Assembly (NCBI RefSeq): GCF_003023845.1
Contig: NZ_PYFT01000001.1
Coordinates: 3,534,001 to 3,598,000 of the forward strand
Direction: 5' to 3'
Length of the DNA: 64,000 nucleotides
Source of the DNA: Adhaeribacter arboris
GTDB lineage: Bacteria > Bacteroidota > Bacteroidia > Cytophagales > Hymenobacteraceae
The stretch's first letter is position 1. The number at the start of each line of letters is the position of its first letter. The position numbers and the translations under genes were made by a program. This document shows positions 8,731 through 17,154 of this stretch, one piece after another. The notes beneath the pieces are model-generated. The model searched no databases. It worked only from the letters and a program-made list of their open reading frames with translations, and was not told the origin of the DNA.

Positions 8731-8845
8731 CCGTAACCCGTTTGCCTCCGGCCGGCGAGCACCGTTTGGCTCTTCCGGGCGGGTCTAAGCTTCCTTTCCT
8801 CGTTCCTCGGAGTGCTCGCGCACCGGAACCTTAGAAGGCCCTCAC
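8731..8845. repeat. GC-rich structured non-coding element
   Basis: This stretch is clearly richer in G+C than the AT-rich sequence around it. It holds an 8-bp inverted repeat, GCGAGCAC (8755-8762) with GTGCTCGC (8812-8819), and an imperfect second one, GGGCGGGTCTAAGCTTCC (8777-8794) with the complement of 8822-8840. No convincing protein is encoded on either strand; the open frame on the - strand has no family features. It resembles a palindromic intergenic element or a folded RNA. Confidence 0.45.
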
Positions 8846-8978
8846 TAACTAAATTGGTGTCATTTATTCTTAGCCAATGTTTGATGTTTATTCTTCCTAC
8901 TTCAGGAAATTTCAAAACTTCCGAATTTTCATTTTAGCGAACTAGGAACATGCCTTTTGACCCGACTAAACAGGAAAG

Positions 8979-9007
8979 TCCCCCTTTGAAGGGGGTAGGG
9001 GGAGGAT
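8979..9007. repeat. REP-like C/G-run palindrome
   Basis: The core CCCCCTTTGAAGGGGG is a near-perfect palindrome followed by TAGGGGGAGGA. Sequences of this form occur as dispersed repeats in many Bacteroidota genomes (recalled, not searched). It stands alone in the 473-nt gap between the SDR gene and the DUF2079 gene. Apart from this and the GC-rich element, I see nothing in that gap. Confidence 0.55.
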
Positions 9008-9093
9008 AAGGATTAGCTGATTAAAACAGTAACTAATATAATAGCCAATAATCAAAGTTAATAGTAACCAATCAAGCTTATTATCAGAAAGGT

Positions 9094-10569
9094 TTACGGG
9101 TGTTTTTTCTTAAACAGAATCGCCTGCTCGTCTTCGTAGATGATTTTAAAATCAGGATTTTGCCGAAGTTGGGTTATTTTATCACTATAAGCTTCGGGCG
9201 AAAGAGGATACGTTCCTTCTTTGGTAGTTTTAACCAGAGCAATATATTCGGCATCGCGGATTATGGGGAAATGATAAAGTTTCTCTCTTTCTACTAATCG
9301 GGGCGTAAGGCAAGAAGAGGCACTTAGCGGTACCCCGTCCGGAATTAGTCGTAAAATAGAATGTAGCTTTTTGCGGTTGAAAAGGGAGCGATAATGCATG
9401 GGCCGTTGAAACTGCACCAGCGGTTTTATAAACCATTTTGATTTTCGTTTTACCAAAGTAACGCTGGTAGCTGCTAAGGTTAACAACAAAAACAGCAACA
9501 AGAATCTCTTTTGAATAACGGGCTTAAACCGGGTAGAAGCTTCGAAAGTAGCTAAGGCTAGTACCGGGGCAAACTCAATGGAATACTGATAATTAATGCC
9601 CCATAAAGTAAAATCATGCGTTAATAATTTCTGGGCGAAAACCGGCAACAATAAAAACAAATACCAAGGCCGGAAAAGCAGGGATATTCCTCCGGAAAGT
9701 AAAATCATACCGTATAATTCAACTTTAATATTATTGAATTCCGGATTGCCCGTGGTATTTAAGAATATGTGCGAGAATATTACTTGCGGATGTTGCAAAA
9801 TGTATTGAACAATAGAGCCAATAGAGTTACCTAAATGTTGGTACCGGATTAACTGAGCAAACTGATGATGGGTAGTATTTAATTCCGGCATAATTACCGA
9901 AGTAACTACGATAAAATAGAAGGTGGTAATAATGGCCAAAGTTATAGCAACCTTTCGAGCAGATTTATCAGAGAAGTATTTACCCAGGCAGGCTACCGCT
10001 ATAAAAATCCCCCATAACGCCATATTTTCTTTACTAATAACCAGTAATCCATAGAACACCGTAGCCACCAAATATTTTTTCTGGTTAAAGTAATGTAAAA
10101 ACCAGGGCAGAAACATGGCTCCTACTACATTATCGTGGTAATCAAAAGCTAGGGCCGAGTAAATGCCCCACATTGAGTAAAATTGGGCAGTTATGAATAA
10201 CGGAATAGTAGGGTGGGAAGAACGATGCCGGCAAAAAACGTATACCCCCACACCACCGAACAAAACCGCAGCAATTTGCACGATTAATAAGGTGTAAGAA
10301 CCCAAAAACCAGTATAAAGGAGAAAACAGAATGGGTAATAAAGCAAAGTGAGATCCCAGAAAATTCATGGGAGCCGCATCTAGCAACAACGTGGAGTAAT
10401 TTACCCGAAAGTGGGCGTAATCATAAACAGCCTGATTTACCAAACCCAAATCGAGCGCATAAGTCCGGAAATTATAATGATTTACCAACGAAATAAGCCC
10501 GTATATTATCCCGAATACAATAAGGAGAATTATTAAAATTTTGTGGCTTTTAAATGCCGGAGCAATCAT
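9094..10569 (-). CDS. DUF2079 polytopic membrane protein
   Basis: The 491-residue protein has an N-terminal membrane segment (ILIILLIVFGIIYGLISLVN) and about ten more hydrophobic segments. The DUF2079 signature sits just after the first: TYALDLGLVNQAVYDYAHFR, followed by GSHFALLPILFSPLYWFLGS. The family resembles GT-C glycosyltransferases in layout (Asp in the first loop, many membrane spans), but its substrate is unknown. The C-terminal 90 residues are soluble and probably periplasmic. The start ATG (10567-10569) precedes the first membrane segment closely. A terminator separates it from the S9 peptidase gene upstream, so it is probably transcribed alone. Confidence 0.8.
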   Translation of the reverse strand: MIAPAFKSHKILIILLIVFGIIYGLISLVNHYNFRTYALDLGLVNQAVYDYAHFRVNYSTLLLDAAPMNFLGSHFALLPILFSPLYWFLGSYTLLIVQIAAVLFGGVGVYVFCRHRSSHPTIPLFITAQFYSMWGIYSALAFDYHDNVVGAMFLPWFLHYFNQKKYLVATVFYGLLVISKENMALWGIFIAVACLGKYFSDKSARKVAITLAIITTFYFIVVTSVIMPELNTTHHQFAQLIRYQHLGNSIGSIVQYILQHPQVIFSHIFLNTTGNPEFNNIKVELYGMILLSGGISLLFRPWYLFLLLPVFAQKLLTHDFTLWGINYQYSIEFAPVLALATFEASTRFKPVIQKRFLLLFLLLTLAATSVTLVKRKSKWFIKPLVQFQRPMHYRSLFNRKKLHSILRLIPDGVPLSASSCLTPRLVEREKLYHFPIIRDAEYIALVKTTKEGTYPLSPEAYSDKITQLRQNPDFKIIYEDEQAILFKKKHP

Positions 10570-10688
10570 TATTTACAACTAGGCTAGGAATAGATGAAAT
10601 TAAAATTGAGTAAAGATAAGATTTGAAATTAGACTTTAACTTCTAAAATAACCACTATCCAAACCATTGTTCATGCAGCATAACAAAA

Positions 10689-10733
10689 AAGCCATTCCGG
10701 GAACAAGATTAAAAATTGTTCCCAAAATGGCTT
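10689..10733 (-). terminator. Terminator after the S9 peptidase gene
   Basis: Two stacked stems (AAGCCATT / AATGGCTT and GGGAACAA / TTGTTCCC) give an 18-nt arm with a 9-nt loop. On the - strand the hairpin is followed by TTTTTT, a classic intrinsic terminator for the peptidase gene that ends at 10779. Confidence 0.85.
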
Positions 10734-10778
10734 CTATGCTAGTACAGAATTGAAATTTAAAAAAACTCCTGTTTTCTC

Positions 10779-12989
10779 TTACAAGTTCTTCAATAGAAAA
10801 TCAGTCATCAGAGTGTATAAATGCAGGCGCGTATTGCCGCCGGAAATGCCGTGGTTGCGGTTGGGATAATAAAACGAATCGAACTGTTTATTGGCTTTAA
10901 TCAAAGCATCTTCCATGGCTACGGCATTTTGAAAATGCACGTTGTCGTCGCCGGTGCCGTGGATGAGCAGGTACTTGCCTTTTAATTTGGTGGCGTGGGT
11001 TACCGGTGAGTTCTCGTCGTACCCGGCGGCGTTTTCCTGGGGTCGTTTGAGGTAACGCTCGGTATAAATATTATCGTAGTAACGCCAGTTGGTAACGGGA
11101 GCTACGGCAATACCGGCTTTAAAATAATCGGCGCCTTTGGTTAAAGCCAGCGACGACATGTACCCGCCGTAGCTCCAGCCCCAGATACCAATTCGGCTTT
11201 TATCGACGTACGGCAAACTCCCAAAATACTTGGCACTTTCTATTTGGTCAATGGTTTCGTAATGGCCTAGATTGGCATAAGTTATTTTCCGGAAAGCGGC
11301 TCCTCGACCACCGGTACCCCGGTTATCGACGCAAGCCACCATATACCCTTGCTGCGCCAGCATTTGAAACCAGAAATAATTACCGCTGTTCCAGGAATCC
11401 AGCACCTGCTGACTACCCGGCCCGCCGTACACAAATAGCAATAACGGATATTTTTTAGTTGGATCGAAGTTGTTGGGTTTTATGGTATATCCATTCAGTT
11501 TCACGTTTTCGCTGGTGTTAAACGATATAAACTGTAAGGGCGATAGATCAAACTGTTTTAAAACATTAACCAATTGCGTGTTTTCTTCGAGGTTTTTTAC
11601 CAGTTTACCACTGGGAGCAGTGTGTAAACTTACTACCGGCGGGGTATTAGCCGTACTGTGGTAATCAAGATAATACGTAAAATCCGGACTCATGCTTATC
11701 CGGTGCGTACCTTTCGTTTCGGTTAACCTTTTTTTATTGCCTCCTTTCAGGTTTACGCTGTATAACTGCTTTTCCATCGGCGATACTTCGGCCGCTAAAT
11801 AATAGACTAGGCCTTGCTTCTCATCGATTCCTACCACATCGGTTACATCCCAATTACCTTTGGTTAATTGCTGTTGTTGTTTGCCTTGCAAATCATACAA
11901 ATACAAGTGGTTGTAACCATCCTTGTCGCTGGAGATAATAAATTGCTTGCCATTTTTTAAATATTTTAAATCGTCGGTTATTTCAATGTAAGCTTTATCC
12001 GTCAGGCGTAGCGCTACAGAAGTTTTGCCGGTGTTTACGTTGGCGTGGAGTATTTCCAGGGTATTTTGCAGGCGGTTCATGCGCTGAATCCAAAGCAAAT
12101 CTTTGGTTTCGGTCCAGCCAATGCGGGGAATGTAAATATCGGTTTCCGTACCAATATCCTGGCGGGTAGTTTTGCCGGTATTTAAATCCACCACCGAAAT
12201 AGTTACCACGGAGTTAGCTTCGCCGGCTTTGGGATATTTAAAGGTATAGTCCTGCGGGTACAAGGGTCCCCACATTTGCAAAGTGTATTGTTTTACCTGG
12301 CTTTCGTCGAAAGTATAAAAAGCAATTTTAGCTCCGTCCGGCGACCAGAAAAAGGCTTTCGCAAAACTAAATTCTTCTTCGTACACCCAATCGGTACCGC
12401 CATTTATAATTTTATTGCGCTCGCCGCTAGTGGTAATTTGCTTTTCCTGGTTGCTGGCTAAATCCACGTAAAACAAGTTATTATCGCGCACAAAAGCTAC
12501 CCGGCTGCCGTCCGGCGAAAAAGTAGCAAACAATTGTTTTCCTTTAGTGCTTAAAGGCCGGAGGGTTTTCGTTTTCACGTCGTACACGTAATACTGCGAA
12601 CGCGAGGAATGCCGGTAAATAGGTTCGGTTTCGGTGGCAAACAATATTTTCTGCTCATCCGCACTAAAAGTGTATTCTTCAAAATCGATGGGTTTGGCAC
12701 TACCCGCCACCTTTAAATCCTGACCGGCTACTACGGTGGCTATTGGCTGGCCGGTGGTAAGGTTATAACGTATAATATCGGTAGCATTGGTTTGATCATT
12801 AGCTACCATGGAGGTATAGTAACGACCATCTTTGGCCCAATCTACGCCGCTTACGGTTTTGGCAGCAAAGGTATTTTTCTGCCAGATATCCTCTAACGTA
12901 ATTTTTTGTTTTTGTTGGGCCAGGGCCGTGAAGAAGTACCAACTGGCAAAAAAGGTAAGAAGTAGGCTTTTACTAAATTTATTTCGCAT
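10779..12989 (-). CDS. Dipeptidyl-peptidase IV-type serine peptidase (S9)
   Basis: The 736-residue protein has a signal peptide (LLLTFFASWYFFTALAQ), an eight-blade-like DPP-IV beta-propeller (about residues 50-480) and a C-terminal alpha/beta-hydrolase. The catalytic triad is S606 (GWSYGGY), D681 or D682 (HGTGDDNVHF) and H713 (NRNHGIS). The DWVYEEEF segment in the propeller carries the Glu pair that DPP-IV uses to hold the free N-terminus. It therefore probably releases X-Pro or X-Ala dipeptides in the periplasm. Length and order match the S9B subfamily. It is transcribed alone: a terminator follows, and the lipoprotein gene upstream is divergent. Confidence 0.93.
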   Translation of the reverse strand: MRNKFSKSLLLTFFASWYFFTALAQQKQKITLEDIWQKNTFAAKTVSGVDWAKDGRYYTSMVANDQTNATDIIRYNLTTGQPIATVVAGQDLKVAGSAKPIDFEEYTFSADEQKILFATETEPIYRHSSRSQYYVYDVKTKTLRPLSTKGKQLFATFSPDGSRVAFVRDNNLFYVDLASNQEKQITTSGERNKIINGGTDWVYEEEFSFAKAFFWSPDGAKIAFYTFDESQVKQYTLQMWGPLYPQDYTFKYPKAGEANSVVTISVVDLNTGKTTRQDIGTETDIYIPRIGWTETKDLLWIQRMNRLQNTLEILHANVNTGKTSVALRLTDKAYIEITDDLKYLKNGKQFIISSDKDGYNHLYLYDLQGKQQQQLTKGNWDVTDVVGIDEKQGLVYYLAAEVSPMEKQLYSVNLKGGNKKRLTETKGTHRISMSPDFTYYLDYHSTANTPPVVSLHTAPSGKLVKNLEENTQLVNVLKQFDLSPLQFISFNTSENVKLNGYTIKPNNFDPTKKYPLLLFVYGGPGSQQVLDSWNSGNYFWFQMLAQQGYMVACVDNRGTGGRGAAFRKITYANLGHYETIDQIESAKYFGSLPYVDKSRIGIWGWSYGGYMSSLALTKGADYFKAGIAVAPVTNWRYYDNIYTERYLKRPQENAAGYDENSPVTHATKLKGKYLLIHGTGDDNVHFQNAVAMEDALIKANKQFDSFYYPNRNHGISGGNTRLHLYTLMTDFLLKNL

Positions 12990-13172
12990 AATGAATCTAA
13001 AATTCTTAACTCAAAGGTATTTATTTTGACTGAGAAAATGCGAACTCAACAGCTAATAGGAATTACAAAACAATAGCCATTATAAATAATAGATAAGTAA
13101 GTATCGACATCCAATACAGAATCCGTAATTTTGATTTGTTCTATCAAAGAATACATTTCTCCTGGTACTTAC

Positions 13173-14057
13173 ATGAAAACACTTAATTCGGCGTTTACTC
13201 CACTTATTCTATCTCTCTTAATTTTTTTAGCTACTGCATGCAATAACGATCCGGACTCACCCTCTGTTTTACAATTGGTTTCCAGTACGGGGCAAAATTA
13301 CGTAACGGAAAACCGGACCTTAGCTGGAGGTACTCCCGTAATTACAGGGGTATATGCGCAAGTGCCCGCGGCCGATCAAAATCTAAGCAATTTTAAAGTA
13401 AAATTTAACCACGATAGCACCGGAATAAGGCCTTCTGTAATTTATCTGGATTCAACCCTGGCACCTGAAACAAAGTCTTTTGCCATGTTAGTGTCTTATG
13501 TACCGCGTAACCAGGTAAACAAAGAAATTTGGGAATTTATTGTTACCGATAGCCAGGGAAAAGAATACAAAAAAACAATTCGTTTAAAAACCACGTCCTC
13601 CAACACAAATAAATCTGGTATCTATACTTATGCGAATGTACTATTAAGTCGAATTAAGAACCCCCGCACTTCTTTAGATTCTATTGGTTTCGTTGGTTTT
13701 GCTTTTGCTTCTGGTACTTCTTATCCGGCTTACGCGTTAAAACAACCAAATTCCCATATTGATTTGTTTTTTAATAATAATGGCACCTCCAAACCTAGTT
13801 TAAGTTTAAATACCACTAAAAATGACTCGCTGCGTTTAACTAATTTAACTAGCCCTCAATTTGATGGCATTACTAGTGTTAGTGGCTTAACTTCGTCGTA
13901 TTCGGTTATTGATAAACCTTATTCCACCATCGAAAACTTACAGGTCGACCAAGTACTGGCTTATAAAACTTTGAGTAATAAAATAGGATTACTCCGCATC
14001 AAAACGGTTACCAGAACGCTTGACTCCTTAATATTTGATGTAAAAGTGGAGAAATAA
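13173..14057 (+). CDS. Hypothetical lipoprotein
   Basis: The 294-residue protein starts at ATG 13173. An upstream in-frame ATG at 13131 would add 14 polar residues ahead of the signal, so it is rejected. The signal region SLLIFLATACNND has a lipobox-like LATAC, with acidic residues two places after the cysteine, as in surface-exposed Bacteroidota lipoproteins. The rest is beta-rich and polar (GGTPVITGVYAQVPAADQNL, EIWEFIVTDSQGKEY), and the C-terminal half resembles a structural domain with Ser/Asn-rich loops. I do not recognise the family. The gene diverges from the S9 peptidase gene and ends at a bidirectional hairpin. Confidence 0.75.
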   Translation: MKTLNSAFTPLILSLLIFLATACNNDPDSPSVLQLVSSTGQNYVTENRTLAGGTPVITGVYAQVPAADQNLSNFKVKFNHDSTGIRPSVIYLDSTLAPETKSFAMLVSYVPRNQVNKEIWEFIVTDSQGKEYKKTIRLKTTSSNTNKSGIYTYANVLLSRIKNPRTSLDSIGFVGFAFASGTSYPAYALKQPNSHIDLFFNNNGTSKPSLSLNTTKNDSLRLTNLTSPQFDGITSVSGLTSSYSVIDKPYSTIENLQVDQVLAYKTLSNKIGLLRIKTVTRTLDSLIFDVKVEK

Positions 14058-14105
14058 ACTACTGGACTGGTCAATATTAATTTTTTCAGGAGTAGCTACT
14101 AATAA

Positions 14106-14141
14106 AAAAGCGCGACTCCGATAACCGGAAACCGCGCTTTT
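14106..14141. terminator. Bidirectional terminator
   Basis: A 9-bp perfect stem AAAAGCGCG / CGCGCTTTT with an 18-nt loop lies between the convergent lipoprotein gene and the FadL-like gene. A and T runs flank it on both sides. Confidence 0.75.
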
Positions 14142-14158
14142 GATAAAAAGAGTTGATC

Positions 14159-15682
14159 TTAAAAATTAAATCCTAAAGTAAACAAAACACTATTCGTGGT
14201 ATTTTTAGTAGTAACTACTGGCTGCAGATTATCTACCAACGAATAAGGCGAATACACACTATTGTATTGCGCGTTTACGACAGCTATATCAAAAAAGTGA
14301 TTATCCTGTTTAATTCCAACTCCGGCCGTAATATAACGTTTATCGCGGTCGTAATCGCTACTTTTGTAGGGATCGCCGTACAAAGCGTACCCGGCACGCA
14401 ACCGGAAAATATTATACCGATACTCTCCCCCAACCCGGAAGTTAAGCGCGGATTGATACGTATTTTTTATAATATCATTCTTACCCGAAAAAGAATCGCC
14501 GCCATCGTTACTATCAAAGCGAGCGCCGCCATAATTGACGTACTCTACATCAGCTGATAAAAAGCCGTGTTTGCCGGCAAAAAAGGCTACTCCACCATTC
14601 GCCCGCAAGGGTGTGGTTAAATTATATTCATAATCGCCGGGAGTCATTTGCGCATCGTAATTACCCGGTGTAGTTCCGCCAAAAGTAGTTGACATAGAAG
14701 TTGTATACTGGTCGCGTAAGGTATAGAATGTTGGAGTTTGCACAGAAACTCCAATTCGTACCGCATCAATGGGTCGTGCAATAATACCTACTTTTAAATT
14801 TACGCCCGATCCAGTAGTAGTAAACTCGTCAGTTAAAGTTAAATCCTGAAAGTCGGTTTGCGGATCGGCATCTACTTCCCGGTAGATCCGCTTCTGATTA
14901 TAGCGCAATGTAGTAAGACCTACTGACGCACCCAGGTAAATCTTATCGCGGTAACTGGCCCCATACGCAAAATCCCATTGGTTTTGCGCACCTTTGCTAC
15001 TCACCGTTTCATTCTGAATGACATTACCCTGCGACTCGACGTATATTTCTTCGCGCAAAGGTGAGTTAGGATTGTTCGGTTCAGTCGGTATCTTATTTAC
15101 GCCAATCAAGTACGTAGCATACCCCAATCCTTCCAAAGAATAAATACCATCATCGTACTCCTGGTCTAAATTTGCTTCGGTGCGATTATTGGCAATTGCC
15201 GTTTCCCCTAAAGATTGCACCAGCGATTCAGTTTGATTTACGGGACCCGAATAACTAAAGCGATTCTGAAAATTATTTAAACGGGTTAAACCAATGCCAA
15301 AAGCGCCCGAACGCCAGTCACTTTCATCGGTATCCGATTTACGTTTGGTAAAAACTATACCTAAGCTGGGGATATTAATAATATTGCGCTGATCCGTGGA
15401 GCTGCTGCGGCCATTCAAGCTGCTCTCAGTACCAGATAAACTAATTCCGGGGGTAAAAGAAACCTCAGAACGACGATACAATCCCAAACCGGCCGGGTTG
15501 GTTGATAAGGTTGAAATATCTGCTCCTAAGGCAGTTTGGGCACCAGCCATGCCTTGTATTCGGGCGGAGCCGCCAAAATCCTGGCGGGAATATCGGAGGG
15601 CATCGACCTCGTTTTGGGCCGATACCTTTCCTACCCAGCTTAAAAACACTAAGCTGGTAACCAATAATTTATATGTTTTCAT
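14159..15682 (-). CDS. OmpP1/FadL-like outer-membrane beta-barrel protein
   Basis: The 507-residue protein has a signal peptide ending KVSAQ. It then shows the family's N-terminal plug motif GGSARIQGMAGAQTALGADI followed by STNPAGLGLYRRSEVS. The remainder alternates beta strands with polar loops and ends in an aromatic residue (VLFTLGFNF), as outer-membrane barrels do. FadL relatives import hydrophobic compounds; Bacteroidota members are often annotated as hemin receptors without evidence. The gene follows the Tyr/Asn-rich lipoprotein gene by 18 nt on the same strand, so the two are probably one operon acting at the cell surface. The substrate is unknown. Confidence 0.82.
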   Translation of the reverse strand: MKTYKLLVTSLVFLSWVGKVSAQNEVDALRYSRQDFGGSARIQGMAGAQTALGADISTLSTNPAGLGLYRRSEVSFTPGISLSGTESSLNGRSSSTDQRNIINIPSLGIVFTKRKSDTDESDWRSGAFGIGLTRLNNFQNRFSYSGPVNQTESLVQSLGETAIANNRTEANLDQEYDDGIYSLEGLGYATYLIGVNKIPTEPNNPNSPLREEIYVESQGNVIQNETVSSKGAQNQWDFAYGASYRDKIYLGASVGLTTLRYNQKRIYREVDADPQTDFQDLTLTDEFTTTGSGVNLKVGIIARPIDAVRIGVSVQTPTFYTLRDQYTTSMSTTFGGTTPGNYDAQMTPGDYEYNLTTPLRANGGVAFFAGKHGFLSADVEYVNYGGARFDSNDGGDSFSGKNDIIKNTYQSALNFRVGGEYRYNIFRLRAGYALYGDPYKSSDYDRDKRYITAGVGIKQDNHFFDIAVVNAQYNSVYSPYSLVDNLQPVVTTKNTTNSVLFTLGFNF

Positions 15683-15700
15683 GTGTGAACCTAAAGAAAA

Positions 15701-16981
15701 TTAATTTCGTCTGGGCCGGCCACCACCACTGCTGCTTCCGCCACTATTACCTCCATTGTTTGAAGGAAAGGAAGAAGAACGGCTAGGCTGACTCCAGGAG
15801 TCGTTGCGTTGCGGGGAAGGATTCTCATAACGACGAGGCGCTTCGTAACGCGGTGTGGTTTCAAACGTCCGCGGCTGCGATTCAATAACACGCTGTGGAC
15901 GATTCTGACGTTGAGATTCTGTCGGGAAGCTAGGCCGAGCAGGAGCGCCTTCGTTGGTCGTAATATTACCCTCGTAACGCCGTACCGGACGAGTAGACGG
16001 ACGGTAGCCTAAATCGGTATTATTAGGGCTGGTTGTAACTCGGGCCGGTTGTCCGGGATTAGAATTAGTATAATTGCTTCCATCCGTTGGGCTAACTACC
16101 GGCGTACGTACCCCACGTACCGAGCGACCTGGAGTTACCGCATCGGGAGTGCTAACCCTACCAGGGTTACCGGTATTAGGAGCAACTATGCCACCCCCAT
16201 TAACAATGCGCGCTGGCCGGCCACCCGGATTGTCTGCTACCCGGTTACCGCCCGTATTAGGAGCTATTCGTCCGCCATTATTGTTCCGGTCGGTAGGCAC
16301 TACACTCCGCTCTGTACGCGGACCATAATTCCGGGACCGGAAGTTTGGATAACGATCATAATTGCCGCTATTGGCATAGTAACCATTATAGAAGCCGTTA
16401 TAAAAACCATTGCGGTAACCAGAATTGAAACCACCGTAAGGATTATAAAATCCACTATAGCCACCATAGAATGGGGAATAGAAAGGACTACCCCAACCTA
16501 GATTTAAAGATAAACCTGTATAGAACCCCGGACGGTAGAAACCTGGTGAATAAGAGAATGGATCATAAAACGGATTGTACGCGTAAAAGCTGGAACCGTA
16601 CCAGTACGGATCGGTATACGCAAAATCGTAATACGACATACCCCGATACGGAGCATTAAACCGGCGGATGCGCGAAGCATACGTATAATCTTCAGAATAA
16701 TAATCGTAATCGCTGTATGAATCGCCGTTGTTGCTACTGTTATTTCGGGCAGTACCGGAATACTCCGGATTGGCTACTTCGTCCGTATTCGCATTTGCTT
16801 CAGTAGAAACATTGTTTTCGGGAGCAGTAGCCGCTGGTTTGCTGGCAAAAACAGTTTTATCCGTTGAGGCATAATACAAATCATCGGTTTCAGTAGATGA
16901 CTGAATGGCAGTCGGACCGCTACAGCCTGCCAAAAGGAGGGCTACTAACGGCACCAAAGATATTTTGTTTGCGTATTTCAT
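15701..16981 (-). CDS. Tyr/Asn/Gly-rich low-complexity lipoprotein
   Basis: The 426-residue protein has a clear lipobox (LVALLLAGCSG, Cys at about residue 20). Residues about 95-225 are dominated by Tyr, Asn, Gly, Ser, Phe and Pro, with repeated short units such as FYNGFYNGYYANSG and PFYDPFSYSPGFYRPGFY. From about 225 to the end it becomes rich in Arg, Pro, Asn, Gly and Thr (GGRIAPNTGGNRVADNPGGR) and ends in a Gly/Ser tract, SGGSSSGGGRPRRN. No catalytic domain is visible. The composition suggests a disordered or self-associating surface protein. It is the first gene of an apparent two-gene operon with the FadL-like protein. The function is unknown. Confidence 0.8.
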   Translation of the reverse strand: MKYANKISLVPLVALLLAGCSGPTAIQSSTETDDLYYASTDKTVFASKPAATAPENNVSTEANANTDEVANPEYSGTARNNSSNNGDSYSDYDYYSEDYTYASRIRRFNAPYRGMSYYDFAYTDPYWYGSSFYAYNPFYDPFSYSPGFYRPGFYTGLSLNLGWGSPFYSPFYGGYSGFYNPYGGFNSGYRNGFYNGFYNGYYANSGNYDRYPNFRSRNYGPRTERSVVPTDRNNNGGRIAPNTGGNRVADNPGGRPARIVNGGGIVAPNTGNPGRVSTPDAVTPGRSVRGVRTPVVSPTDGSNYTNSNPGQPARVTTSPNNTDLGYRPSTRPVRRYEGNITTNEGAPARPSFPTESQRQNRPQRVIESQPRTFETTPRYEAPRRYENPSPQRNDSWSQPSRSSSFPSNNGGNSGGSSSGGGRPRRN

Positions 16982-17068
16982 GGCCTTGAAAGTATAATTC
17001 TTTGAAAGATAAATTTAAGCAGCTCCTGTTAAGGGTTGGCTTTATTATAATTTAACGTAATTTTGAGC

Positions 17069-17100
17069 AGATTTGATATATTATTTTATTAGTCAAATCT
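17069..17100. promoter_or_regulatory. 8-bp inverted repeat in a divergent promoter region
   Basis: AGATTTGA (17069-17076) and TCAAATCT (17093-17100) are perfect inverted repeats, 16 nt apart. They lie between the divergent lipoprotein gene and proS, 54 nt upstream of the proS ATG. The element could be a regulator binding site or a leader hairpin; nothing decides between these. Confidence 0.35.
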
Positions 17101-17154
17101 CGTACCAATTAACTACGAATTTTCCAATACAAATATAAAGAAAATTACAAAAAA

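Noticed and set aside
8721-8915. 64-codon frame on the - strand
   Set aside because: Its composition follows the GC-rich inverted repeats and shows no protein-like pattern.
16049-16501. 150-codon frame on the + strand opposite the Tyr/Asn-rich lipoprotein
   Set aside because: It is a mirror of a low-complexity gene; the lipoprotein has a signal, lipobox and operon context.
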